A DNA stretch of 8,353 bases from Parcubacteria group bacterium (GTDB lineage: Bacteria > Patescibacteriota > Minisyncoccia > Phycocordibacterales > GCA-002724975), in NCBI GenBank assembly GCA_002724975.1, contig PBQF01000074.1, positions 1 through 8,353 of the forward strand. Reading direction: 5' to 3'. A program made the translations under genes and the position numbers. Shown one piece after another: positions 1 through 7,397 of this stretch (positions are counted from its first letter, which is position 1; every line of letters starts with the position of its first letter). The notes beneath the pieces are model-generated. The model worked only from the letters and a program-made list of their open reading frames with translations. It ran no database searches and was not told the origin of the DNA.

Positions 1-1684
1 AAACTGAGTCCGTGTCGCTCGCAACAACGTAGTCAATTTTGTCGGTTTCCAAAATTTTGTTAAGATATATGTTAAGAGCCTTTTCAATCCATCGTATAGC
101 CAACTGACCAGACGTTGTAATTGCAGTAGCGACCAACAAATCGAAATACCTAAACCAATTATTCCCAATTGCACCATACGCCGAGTTAAGAGATATCTTC
201 TTCGCCATCTGGATATTGTTGTATCTTGAGATATCCTTGAGTAAAGCCCTGTCCTTCGTATTTTCATATTGCTGTTGAGCCGCCAACATAAGTCTTTTAT
301 ATTCGACACGATCATTGTACATTTTCTCCATTATTTCTGGCAGAAATCCCTTTACATCTCTCCGAAAGAAAGCTCCATTAGGGGTCATACAATACTCTGT
401 ATCATTACTAACCGCACCATCTAAAATTTTAGTTACAAGGCCTTCTTGGATATCTGCTCCCTTATTCACAAGAGTCTCTGGTGAAATATTATATTGCATG
501 ATTAAATGTGGGTACAGGGAATTTAAATCAAAAGACATTACCCAGTTATGCATCCCTACTATTGGGTCTTTTACATAAGCTCCTTCAAACTGTGATGTTT
601 TTTTATGATCTGATTTTTGTGGTATAACAATCCCTTTTGCCCGCAGATGGTTGTAAATCAGAACATCCCAATAACGCACCGTACCAAGGACATCTGTATA
701 GTTTACCTTAGCATCATATGCCATGGTCAGACACAGCTCAATCAAACGCATTTTATCCTCGAGCATATCAACTAGCTCAACATCCTGTATATTATATTCG
801 ATAAATGATTGGTAGTCTTTTGTATACCACTCACTGAATGTATCAAATGGATTACCATCCTTTTGCTCACCCAATTCTACTTTTGCAATATGATCTAAAC
901 GATATGACTCCTGAGCACTATAAGTAAATTTACGATATAAGTCAAAATAATCCAGATGAGCAACTCCCTGTATGTTATACACTTGTTGTTGCCGGCCCAT
1001 CTGATATACTTCTCTGTCGAACACTTTGCCCCAAGGCGACAGTTTTTTCAAACAATCTTCACCAAAAATTTTCTTGATACGGTTGCAAAGATAGGGAATA
1101 TCAAAGAATTCTGTGTTCCATCCTGTAACGATATCAGGCAAGCATCGAGCCCACTCATCTGTAAACTTTGTCAGCAGATCATTTTCATTTTTACAAAGGC
1201 GATAATCAACATCCTCACGATAGTTCTGAAACTCATGTAAGCCCCAAACAAGAATCTGTTTATTCTGGTGATTCTTCATAGTGATCGATAATAATTCTTC
1301 TTCAGCCAGTTTAGCAGAAGGAAAACCATTTTCACACCGAACTTCGATATCTAGAGTTACAATAAGAAGATTCTCTTTGTCCCATTTCACACGATTAGGA
1401 TATGTGTCAGAAATATAGGTATAAGCATACTGTGTGTTTCCATATACTATATTTTGGGCTTTCCTACTTTCATACCATTTTTTAGCATCATTGATAGAGT
1501 CTAACTTATGAGGCAAAACAGATTTGCCATCAAGAGTAGTATACCCTGTTTTTTCTTTAGTGGTGACTAAATCGAAAAGTGTGGGTTGATATTGGACCCT
1601 TCTTTTTGTACGCTGGCCTTTTTCATCAACCTCTCGTACTAAAAGACTGTTACCAAATTGTAATACGTTTGTATAAAAAGTCAT
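1..1684 (-). CDS. 43: DNA polymerase gp43 (family B), N-terminal part, runs off the left edge
   Basis: Replicative family-B DNA polymerase of T4-like phages, with an N-terminal 3'-5' proofreading exonuclease and a C-terminal polymerase. Seen: an ATG at 1684 opens an uninterrupted frame of 561 codons to the window edge, starting MTFYTNVLQFGNS. Exonuclease carboxylates are present: D112 and E114 in LDIEV, D195 in GWNTEFFD, and Y297/D301 in YNIQD. Polymerase motif A is SFDLNSLYP with D386, motif B is KISLNSAYG (K496 to G504), and motif C is SDTDSV with D557 and D559 as nearly the last visible residues. The rest of the palm, the thumb and the clamp-binding C terminus lie outside the window, so completeness cannot be judged. 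It is the last gene of the block, 25 bases after the RimK-like stop. No Shine-Dalgarno is visible before the ATG, and a promoter-like sequence overlaps this gap. Family assignment is secure. Confidence 0.97.
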   Translation of the reverse strand, partial: MTFYTNVLQFGNSLLVREVDEKGQRTKRRVQYQPTLFDLVTTKEKTGYTTLDGKSVLPHKLDSINDAKKWYESRKAQNIVYGNTQYAYTYISDTYPNRVKWDKENLLIVTLDIEVRCENGFPSAKLAEEELLSITMKNHQNKQILVWGLHEFQNYREDVDYRLCKNENDLLTKFTDEWARCLPDIVTGWNTEFFDIPYLCNRIKKIFGEDCLKKLSPWGKVFDREVYQMGRQQQVYNIQGVAHLDYFDLYRKFTYSAQESYRLDHIAKVELGEQKDGNPFDTFSEWYTKDYQSFIEYNIQDVELVDMLEDKMRLIELCLTMAYDAKVNYTDVLGTVRYWDVLIYNHLRAKGIVIPQKSDHKKTSQFEGAYVKDPIVGMHNWVMSFDLNSLYPHLIMQYNISPETLVNKGADIQEGLVTKILDGAVSNDTEYCMTPNGAFFRRDVKGFLPEIMEKMYNDRVEYKRLMLAAQQQYENTKDRALLKDISRYNNIQMAKKISLNSAYGAIGNNWFRYFDLLVATAITTSGQLAIRWIEKALNIYLNKILETDKIDYVVASDTDSV

Positions 1685-1691
1685 AGTTGTA

Positions 1692-1720
1692 GTTATATCA
1701 TCTTTGAGGTTATTTGTCAA
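1692..1720 (-). promoter_or_regulatory. Possible sigma70-like promoter directly upstream of gene 43
   Basis: On the minus strand there is TTGACA (1720-1715), a 17-base spacer and TATAAC (1697-1692). The -35 box is a perfect consensus match and the -10 box matches 5 of 6. The -35 box lies in the last codons of the RimK-like gene. Initiation about 7 bases after the -10 box would fall at about 1685, one base before the gene 43 ATG, so the transcript would be leaderless or nearly so. That would fit the missing Shine-Dalgarno. In AT-rich phage DNA such a match can occur by chance. Confidence 0.4.
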
Positions 1721-3077
1721 GGACATATTTGGTTGTAACGATATATTTTCTTTGGGGATTAACCATGACATTCAACATTCGCATGGTCTTTCTATTAAGC
1801 AAAACGTCTGTATTAAAATCATCTCTATTATCTAAGCCGAAAGTAATTTCACCATAAGAGGAACCAGCAAATTCAAACTCTAAATCAACCAAATATCTTT
1901 TATCTTCTCCACCACCTGTTATAGAAACATAGTCTCCTACTAACTTAGTGGTTATAGTTTTCCCACCATGATTGAACGTAATTTTCTTACCACTAATCTC
2001 TATGTCTTCTGCATGAAGAACAGGATATCTAGCATTACCTGTGTCAAATTTTGCAGTTAAATCTCCGAAAGGTTTTACCGTTACAATTTCTTCCCAGCCG
2101 CATTGAGTAGGCACAGAATATCTATTATCTGGGTTAGCATAAAAATCAATAACTTCTTTAACTATATTTTTACCAGTAGCCTTTTCGATTCCCTCTGAGC
2201 CTGGTGAATGATTTACTTCAAGAATATATGGAGGGTCTTTCTTTGGATTTTTTGAAGGAATGAAATCTACAGCTGTCCAAGAGCCATCAATTGCCTTTGC
2301 AGCCAATAGACATTGTTCCACCTCTAACTCTGTTAACTTATATTCTTCGACTTTTGCTCCTTGCGAAACATTAGACCTAAAATCACCTTCTACAACATCT
2401 CGTTTCATAGAAGCAATAACCTTACCACCTAAAACTATAACTCGTATATCGCCATCAGTTTTAATATATTCTTGGATTAGTAAATCTACATCATCGTTTT
2501 GATTGTATAATAATTGAACCAAAGATTCAATTTGTCGTTCTGACTCAATAAACAAAACGCCAATTCCCTTAGAACCTTCCAGAGTTTTCATGATAATAGG
2601 AAATTTACTGTCCAATGATTCTAAGGCTTGTTCCCATGTATCAGCATTAGGAATAAGAACTGTTTTAGGTTGGTTCAATCCATAATCTTGTAGCTTAACA
2701 TATGTCCTGTATTTGTCAGAGGATACTTCAACTGTCTCTCTGCTGTTGACCATACAAACACCAATTTTTTCTAATTGAGTAAGTAAGTCCAGATAACTCT
2801 TTTTTAGTCGAACAGAGCCTCGCACAATCGCAACGGTATCGTTACCAATTTCAAAACCCTTTTTATCATCAGCATTGAAGATTTTATAACCAGTATCATA
2901 TATGATACTTGCACCTTCAACCTTCACAACATAAACATCGTGACCAAGTTTCTCTGCTTCATCCGTTACCCTTTGGGCAGTATGAAACATTTTATTATTA
3001 TCTGGTTCAGCAGAAATCACAAGAATACGATATTTTTCTTCTTTTTCTTCTGTTATGAAGGACTTGAACTTTTCCAC
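1710..3077 (-). CDS. RimK-like ATP-grasp ligase fused to a RimB-like retropepsin-fold domain
   Basis: Probable amino-acid ligase of the RimK type. The E. coli namesake adds glutamates to the C terminus of ribosomal protein S6; the phage substrate is unknown. Numbering from the GTG at 3077 gives 455 residues. The ATP-grasp core spans about 115-315: glycine-rich loop GSKGIGV (168-174), the RimK signature EGDFRSN (230-236), and Mg-binding D271, E287 and N289 in VDF and LEVNHSPGSEGIEKATG, very close to E. coli RimK. Residues about 325-450 resemble the RimB / 'ATP-dependent zinc protease' retropepsin-like family, with KFDTGN (D345) and LHAED, ending LLNRKTM and VNPQRKY. RimB trims such glutamate tails. 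Start choice: GTG at 3077 follows AGAGGA at 5-base spacing and lies just after the regA stop; a TTG at 3101 is in frame but has no Shine-Dalgarno. It is inserted between regA and 43, which lie closer together in T4. The ATP-grasp call is strong and the RimB-domain call good. Confidence 0.88.
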   Translation of the reverse strand: MEKFKSFITEEKEEKYRILVISAEPDNNKMFHTAQRVTDEAEKLGHDVYVVKVEGASIIYDTGYKIFNADDKKGFEIGNDTVAIVRGSVRLKKSYLDLLTQLEKIGVCMVNSRETVEVSSDKYRTYVKLQDYGLNQPKTVLIPNADTWEQALESLDSKFPIIMKTLEGSKGIGVLFIESERQIESLVQLLYNQNDDVDLLIQEYIKTDGDIRVIVLGGKVIASMKRDVVEGDFRSNVSQGAKVEEYKLTELEVEQCLLAAKAIDGSWTAVDFIPSKNPKKDPPYILEVNHSPGSEGIEKATGKNIVKEVIDFYANPDNRYSVPTQCGWEEIVTVKPFGDLTAKFDTGNARYPVLHAEDIEISGKKITFNHGGKTITTKLVGDYVSITGGGEDKRYLVDLEFEFAGSSYGEITFGLDNRDDFNTDVLLNRKTMRMLNVMVNPQRKYIVTTKYVLDK

Positions 3078-3078
3078 A

Positions 3079-3483
3079 TCAGTCCTCTTTCTTCTTCCCA
3101 ATATTGTATTTGGTTTCTAGAATCCAATCAGACTTCTCACTAAAGGTTAAAACTTTAATTTGACTTAGTGGTGCTACATTATCGATAGGGTTTAGTACTT
3201 CAACTAAGCCCCAATCTCTTAAAAGATTGGTTATGGTGTTTCTTCGAGCGATATCATTACTGGACAAATTTGTTTTCTTTCCGTCTAAAGCAAATAGCTC
3301 TTTAAAATGCACAATATAATATCGCCCCTGTTTATGCAGTATGTGACAGGACTGATAAAGTTTTCTTTCCTTTCTGGAAGCTACACCAATACGGGAAAGA
3401 GTTTCCCGTACTTTTAAAAAATCATCAGGTTCTTTAAGCGACACTTCAAGCATTTGCTCCTGTGTCCAATTAATTTCTTCCAT
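3079..3483 (-). CDS. regA: RegA translational repressor of early mRNAs
   Basis: RegA of T4 is a small RNA-binding protein that represses translation of many early mRNAs, including clamp and clamp-loader genes, by binding their initiation regions. Seen: after a short N-terminal extension the protein reads MLEVSLKEPDDFLKVRETL, then LYQSCHILHKQGRYYIVHFKEL, ARRNTITNLLRDWGLVE and ILETKYNIGK, which follow T4 RegA closely from end to end. Start is uncertain. The ATG at 3483 has AAGG/GGA-type upstream sequence and gives 134 residues, overlapping gp62 by 14 bases. The ATG at 3453, preceded by AGGAG only three bases away, gives 124 residues and matches the N terminus of T4 RegA (122 residues). A GTG at 3492 is also in frame. 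The position after gp62 matches T4. The stop is one base before the RimK-like GTG start, so the two may be translationally coupled. Confidence 0.95.
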   Translation of the reverse strand: MEEINWTQEQMLEVSLKEPDDFLKVRETLSRIGVASRKERKLYQSCHILHKQGRYYIVHFKELFALDGKKTNLSSNDIARRNTITNLLRDWGLVEVLNPIDNVAPLSQIKVLTFSEKSDWILETKYNIGKKKED

Positions 3484-3865
3484 CTCTTCCACCTTTATAC
3501 AATCTCTTTTTTATAGCGGAAATTTGTTCATCACTTAATATGTCAAGAGCAATTTTAGCTTTTTCGTTGTTATATCCATAAAACTCTTTAACATACTCTA
3601 GATTCTTCAATTTCTTCGCCTTCAGCCAAGGTGCGTATCTTTTCCTTGGTCTTAGACTATTTATCAAAAAATCAAACTGCATTTTCTTGTCTAGGTGGTG
3701 CAATTGATTAATTTCGTTAACCAACATAAGGGTATCTTCAAAGGGAGCTACACATTTATTGATGATAAATGGAGCAAATTTCTTTTCCCACAACTCATCT
3801 TCAGAATCTAATAGAGGTTCTTTAGTATGGTTTATTGCATTAAGATAATCCTTGAGTTCATACAT
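3470..3865 (-). CDS. 62: Clamp-loader small subunit gp62
   Basis: Small subunit of the phage clamp loader: one gp62 joins four gp44 ATPases to open and load the gp45 clamp. Seen: 131 residues from the ATG at 3865, shorter than T4 gp62 (187). The best motif is LRPRKRYAPWLK (71-82), equivalent to the PRGKRYGKW segment of T4 gp62. The flanks MYELKDYLNAIN, FIINKCVAPFEDTLMLVNE and NEKAKIALDILSD are of the type I recall in gp62 of marine T4-like phages. The ATG overlaps the preceding stop as TAATG and has no Shine-Dalgarno, so translation probably depends on ribosomes finishing the oxygenase gene. A GTG at 3880 is in frame but less likely. Identity rests on this motif plus its position between gp44 and RegA, since gp62 diverges fast. 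Confidence 0.88.
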   Translation of the reverse strand: MYELKDYLNAINHTKEPLLDSEDELWEKKFAPFIINKCVAPFEDTLMLVNEINQLHHLDKKMQFDFLINSLRPRKRYAPWLKAKKLKNLEYVKEFYGYNNEKAKIALDILSDEQISAIKKRLYKGGRDGRN

Positions 3866-4425
3866 TATGAAACAATACACTTAAAGACAACAATAGTTCT
3901 TAGTTCATAACAGTGTCGAGAAATAGGAGCGGCTCCATGTGGATGAACACCACCATGAAAGGCAACCATTCGATTCCCTTTGTATTTGCTTTGCCCTTCT
4001 ATCTCTAAGGTATCTTTATTGTAAATAATTGTACCGCCGCCCCACTCTGCTTTCCAATCAAGCCTTGGGTAGTAAACAAAGGTATACCTTTGTTCTGCTG
4101 GTATCGGGGAATCCGAATCATCATAGTGAAGATGAGTTTCTAAACCAAAAGTTTGGCCATTGCAATAAATTCTTTCATATCCAGTAATACCATATTTGGA
4201 CTTGAAATCTAACTTGTTTGTAGCATAGTTAAAAATACTATCAGCCCATTCATAACCACCAGCAACACATTCTTCGCTGTTGTGGCCTAAAAGATTGTGC
4301 CAATGTAGATTTGGTTTATTTGTTGCAGATTTATAATCATATTTCCACGTTAGGTTTCTAACTTCATTATCAACCAACATTGCGTTGTGATTTTCTAATA
4401 TATTATCATAAATATCAATTTTCAT
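3865..4425 (-). CDS. 2OG-Fe(II) oxygenase between the clamp-loader genes
   Basis: Probable 2-oxoglutarate- and Fe(II)-dependent dioxygenase of the prolyl-4-hydroxylase-like type, 186 residues with no signal peptide or membrane segment. Metal-binding residues are visible: H100 and D102 in LETHLHYDD form the HxD pair, and H163 is the likely distal histidine in HPHGAAPIS, followed by R176 (LRTIVVF) as candidate 2-oxoglutarate-binding arginine. AEWGGGTIIY (126-135) is the usual strand that follows the HxD core. H157 and H161 are alternative distal ligands. The ATG overlaps the gp44 stop as ATGA, preceded by a G-rich GGGGG stretch about 8 bases upstream, and its stop overlaps the gp62 start. It therefore lies inside the clamp-loader operon, where T4 has 44 directly followed by 62. 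The substrate is unknown: protein, nucleobase and small-molecule targets are all possible. Confidence 0.88.
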   Translation of the reverse strand: MKIDIYDNILENHNAMLVDNEVRNLTWKYDYKSATNKPNLHWHNLLGHNSEECVAGGYEWADSIFNYATNKLDFKSKYGITGYERIYCNGQTFGLETHLHYDDSDSPIPAEQRYTFVYYPRLDWKAEWGGGTIIYNKDTLEIEGQSKYKGNRMVAFHGGVHPHGAAPISRHCYELRTIVVFKCIVS

Positions 4426-5360
4426 TTAAATTTCCCCCTAGCCATAATCTCTGTTAAACACGCTAACATATTTATCTCTTGATCAGAAACGAAAGCTGAT
4501 TTATACTGATATTCCCCCAGAATTACGACAAGATGGGGTATGCTACTGCCATCAACATAATCGTAAAGGCTGTCGTATAAACGACGAAACAACTTAGTTG
4601 AGTCATTATCTAAATTATCGACTACCCATTTCCTGACATTTGTAAACTCCTTGTTTTTCATGCAATGTATCAACTCCTTGATATTAACCTCAGCTATATC
4701 AACAAGAATGCCAGCATCAATAGTTCCCGATACAGAATATCGTTGCAGTTCATTTAAAACTCTTCGCCAATCGGGGAAGAATTTATTGATAACTTCAGCT
4801 ACCACCCGCTTGTCGTAGTTTACTTTACATTCGTCCAAAATCGAAATAGTGCGATCCATGAACTCTGCGGCAAGTTTTTGTTTTTCTTTTGCTGGAATAT
4901 TAAAATCAATTACACTACAACGTGATTGTAGAGCTGGGATAATTCGGTTCTTGTAATTACAAGTCAGAATAAACCCACAGTTCTTATAAAACTCTTCAAT
5001 GAACCCACGCAAGGCTGGTTGTGTTGATTGTGGATTTAGATAATCTGCCTCATCCAAAATAATATATTTGCGGCCACCATGTAGAGACACAGTGGAAGCG
5101 AAATTTTTAATTTTGGTTCTCAGAACATCTATACCAGACTCTTCCGAGCCATTTATCATCATATAGGTGTTGCCAAGTTCCTCTAACAGAGCCTTTGCTG
5201 CTGTTGTTTTACCAACGCCAGGGGCGCCAGAAAAAATTAAATTGGGAAGTTGACCTTCACAAACAAAATCGTTTAGAGTATTTTTTAAGACATTGGGCAG
5301 AACACATGAATCTACATTTTTTGGTCGATATAGTTCAACCCACAAAAATGTATCATTCAT
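4422..5360 (-). CDS. 44: Clamp-loader ATPase subunit gp44
   Basis: AAA+ ATPase subunit of the sliding-clamp loader, which uses ATP to place gp45 on primer-template junctions. Seen in 312 residues (T4 gp44 has 319): Walker A GAPGVGKTT (45-53), Walker B IILDEAD (100-106), sensor 1 around TCN (133-135), the clamp-loader SRC arginine-finger motif LQSRC (144-148), and a sensor-2-like DWRR (197-200). The opening LWVELYRPKNVDSCVLP is typical of clamp-loader subunits. The ATG overlaps the gp45 stop by 8 bases (ATGAATGA). The nearest purine-rich element, GGAG, is far upstream (about 13 bases), so coupling with gp45 translation is likely. The stop overlaps the start of the oxygenase gene as ATGA. Confidence 0.97.
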   Translation of the reverse strand: MNDTFLWVELYRPKNVDSCVLPNVLKNTLNDFVCEGQLPNLIFSGAPGVGKTTAAKALLEELGNTYMMINGSEESGIDVLRTKIKNFASTVSLHGGRKYIILDEADYLNPQSTQPALRGFIEEFYKNCGFILTCNYKNRIIPALQSRCSVIDFNIPAKEKQKLAAEFMDRTISILDECKVNYDKRVVAEVINKFFPDWRRVLNELQRYSVSGTIDAGILVDIAEVNIKELIHCMKNKEFTNVRKWVVDNLDNDSTKLFRRLYDSLYDYVDGSSIPHLVVILGEYQYKSAFVSDQEINMLACLTEIMARGKFK

Positions 5361-6042
5361 CTGGGTATGTAGACTCCGGCTCTAATGCAATGAAATATTG
5401 TACAGGCACTTTTGTGTTTGTAAAATGGCTGATCTTCTTTGACGATACGTTCACAGCATATGTGCCAGGAATAAGTTTCAAATTTTCAACTTTAAACCAG
5501 AACTTATAAGGCACATCCTCGACATTTTCACCAACAGGAACATGAACTTTGAAATCATTCGCTGTATCATTTTTCTTATCAGTCACCTTAATAATAGCAT
5601 TGCCCTTATTCAAACCTTCTAGAACCATATCAGGAGCTCCAATAATAGCAGCAGCCTTAGTTACCTCTGAAAGAGTACCAGATGTAAAATTGAATTCAAC
5701 CTCTGGATTGGGCATAGAAATATCATTTCTGGGACTTGTTACTACAGAGGGATCAGAATACCAATACTGCAAGGCTCTACGAGAATCACCATTTTCGGTG
5801 ATAACAACAAAGTCTTCTTTGAAATCCAGATCAACAGTTGTGAAAATAGACAATGCAGCTAAAAACTCGTTTAAGTCATAAATTGCAAAGTCTTGTGGGA
5901 ATTTTTCTTCTACTTCAGCAGAAGCTACAATATTTTTCATAGCAGACATGGTAGAGATTTTCTTACCAGCCTTAATCACAAGGTTTTGGTTAATTGTTGA
6001 AAAATTCTTCAATACCAAAACCGTTTCATTACTAAGTTTCAT
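5353..6042 (-). CDS. 45: Sliding clamp gp45
   Basis: DNA polymerase processivity clamp; in T4 it is a trimeric ring that also supports late transcription. Seen: 229 residues (T4 gp45 has 228), beginning MKLSNETVLVLKNFSTIN, nearly identical in pattern to the T4 start MKLSKDTTALLKNFATIN. Further matches are FAIYDLNEFLAALS, the DPSVVTSPRNDISMP segment and the C-terminal YFIALEPEST (T4: YVVALEADST). A clear Shine-Dalgarno GGAG (6051-6048) lies five bases before the ATG, and the ATG overlaps the previous stop as ATGA. The strong site fits the high clamp level needed. In T4, gene 45 mRNA is a RegA target; the AT-rich start region here is compatible with that but does not prove it. Confidence 0.97.
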   Translation of the reverse strand: MKLSNETVLVLKNFSTINQNLVIKAGKKISTMSAMKNIVASAEVEEKFPQDFAIYDLNEFLAALSIFTTVDLDFKEDFVVITENGDSRRALQYWYSDPSVVTSPRNDISMPNPEVEFNFTSGTLSEVTKAAAIIGAPDMVLEGLNKGNAIIKVTDKKNDTANDFKVHVPVGENVEDVPYKFWFKVENLKLIPGTYAVNVSSKKISHFTNTKVPVQYFIALEPESTYPDE

Positions 6043-6311
6043 TTTTTCTCCAAATCGTTAATATGTAAAGCAATAATACCATAATGAAGCAACTTAAGCA
6101 AGTCACTTCTGTTCTTATCTCCCTTTCTGCCGTATCGTTGAGCATACTTGAGTATGTTGCCGATACAAAACCCTTCGCCATGACCACCATCTATGATGAA
6201 CTCTGTAGCTTGATATTTGTTTTTGCTATAGTGTTCATCATATGTGGAGTCAATATAATCCTTTAACTCAGCAAGAGCTGTGTCTTCAGAATACTTGTAA
6301 GGTTTAGTCAT
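6039..6311 (-). CDS. DUF3310-like small protein
   Basis: Small cytosolic protein of unknown function resembling the phage DUF3310 family, some members of which carry loose 'nucleotide kinase' labels without a visible P-loop. Seen: 90 residues from the ATG at 6311. The family-like core is YQATEFI (33-39) then FCIGNILKYAQRYGRK (48-63), followed by DLLKLLHYGIIAL (70-82). No Walker motif, signal peptide or transmembrane segment is present. The ATG at 6311 overlaps the stop of the upstream oxygenase by 8 bases (ATGACTAA) and has only a weak purine stretch before it. An in-frame GTG at 6371 would add 20 residues unlike the family and a long overlap, so it is not preferred. It sits directly ahead of the clamp gene with a 4-base overlap, hinting at expression with replication. 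Confidence 0.75.
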   Translation of the reverse strand: MTKPYKYSEDTALAELKDYIDSTYDEHYSKNKYQATEFIIDGGHGEGFCIGNILKYAQRYGRKGDKNRSDLLKLLHYGIIALHINDLEKK

Positions 6312-7371
6312 CTTTTGAAATGAGTTTATCTGAAAGAGTAGATTTTGTTTCCAAATACTGAGTAAATTCACGTTCAGACATCAATTTACGCATTTCTGTA
6401 TCTGAATCATGGACATTCCAGTTAATAGCCAAAGTTCTGCGTTCACCTTCACCAAAGAAAGGTATTACTTGATGTTTCAGCCATTGTGGAAATACACACA
6501 TGGTTCCTACCATCGGTTTAATATATTCTTCAGTTTGCGGTTTCAACATCATAATATCTCGGCGACTGTTCAATCCCCACACTAAATGAGTAAATCCGTC
6601 AATACCGCCGCCAGAATCCTTTATCTGTGGATTAACTTCAGGCAATTCCTCAATACAAGGAGGCACTTTCAAATACAAATAAGCAGAAATCCCGGCTGGT
6701 GTTTGTACACCATGATCATGGAAAGGATTATAATCACCAGCATACGCATGGTTTGTCCAAGCCTGGAAACAATCTGCTCGAGCATCCCGGTCATAACCTG
6801 ATTTAAGGTAAGTAGTACCGATTTGATCCAAAATTGTCTTGAGTTGTTTACCAGTTTCAGAGGTGAGATCAAAATTTAACTGGGCAGATTTTTCGTTTTG
6901 TTTAAACTGACCAACAAGGCCTTCACCATAATTTTCATTGGCTGGAATAACAACATCATCGATATGAGCATTGAGTTCATCAATAATCTCCATCGGCCAT
7001 TCAATCCGGCCTAAAACCCAACTTTTAATTGGCCGAAGAGCATAACGCAAACCATGATTGTCCTCTTCCATTGCAGCTTCTTCATCTGCAAGTTCCTGAG
7101 CAAAGGTTAGTGCTTCATCGGCTGCTTCACTTGCACCGTCAGAAGTATAGACCGTTTCGCTACTACTCTTAGGCACATGTTTTTCTTTAGGTACAGCTTT
7201 TCCTTCCTCAAATTTTACGCCATATCTTGGGGCATTTGCTGGTCGAGATGCAACATTTCCATCTCTATCTTCAGGCGGCCCTTCGCCTTGGTTTAAATCT
7301 TCTTCTGCAACTTGACCGTCCAAACCTTCTTCGGCTTGTGAGGGGTCAACATCAAACATTCGAATTCCCAT
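6304..7371 (-). CDS. 2OG-Fe(II) oxygenase family protein with acidic N-terminal extension
   Basis: Probable Fe(II)/2-oxoglutarate oxygenase, 355 residues. The catalytic half resembles the family annotated as TIGR02466 (putative 2OG-Fe(II) oxygenase): AWTNHAYAGDYNPFHDHG gives H218 and H220 as an HxH pair, followed by SAYLYLKVP. Later GTMCVFPQWLKHQVIPF supplies the distal H300, and RRTLAINWN supplies R311/R312. The HxH in place of HxD is usual in this family. Residues 1-106 are unlike the rest: rich in Asp, Glu, Gly, Pro and Ala, with no recognisable fold, so probably a disordered tail or interaction region. The ATG at 7371 has a strong AAGGAG six bases upstream. It is the first gene after the internal promoter at 7398-7426, so it may lead the replication operon. 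The substrate is unknown. Confidence 0.87.
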   Translation of the reverse strand: MGIRMFDVDPSQAEEGLDGQVAEEDLNQGEGPPEDRDGNVASRPANAPRYGVKFEEGKAVPKEKHVPKSSSETVYTSDGASEAADEALTFAQELADEEAAMEEDNHGLRYALRPIKSWVLGRIEWPMEIIDELNAHIDDVVIPANENYGEGLVGQFKQNEKSAQLNFDLTSETGKQLKTILDQIGTTYLKSGYDRDARADCFQAWTNHAYAGDYNPFHDHGVQTPAGISAYLYLKVPPCIEELPEVNPQIKDSGGGIDGFTHLVWGLNSRRDIMMLKPQTEEYIKPMVGTMCVFPQWLKHQVIPFFGEGERRTLAINWNVHDSDTEMRKLMSEREFTQYLETKSTLSDKLISKDD

Positions 7372-7397
7372 AAGAATCTCCTTATCAATTTTATTCT

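Noticed and set aside
315..1240. Plus-strand ORFs of 87 and 94 codons opposite gene 43
   Set aside because: Both lie inside the polymerase frame with its exonuclease and polymerase motifs intact, and have no family resemblance of their own.
3078..3101. TTG start at 3101 for the RimK-like gene
   Set aside because: It has no Shine-Dalgarno and would add eight residues (MGRRKRTD) overlapping regA; the GTG at 3077 has AGAGGA at good spacing.
5549..5881. Plus-strand ORF of 110 codons opposite gp45
   Set aside because: It is a mirror of the well-conserved clamp gene and its hydrophobic Ser-rich composition is typical of antisense reading.
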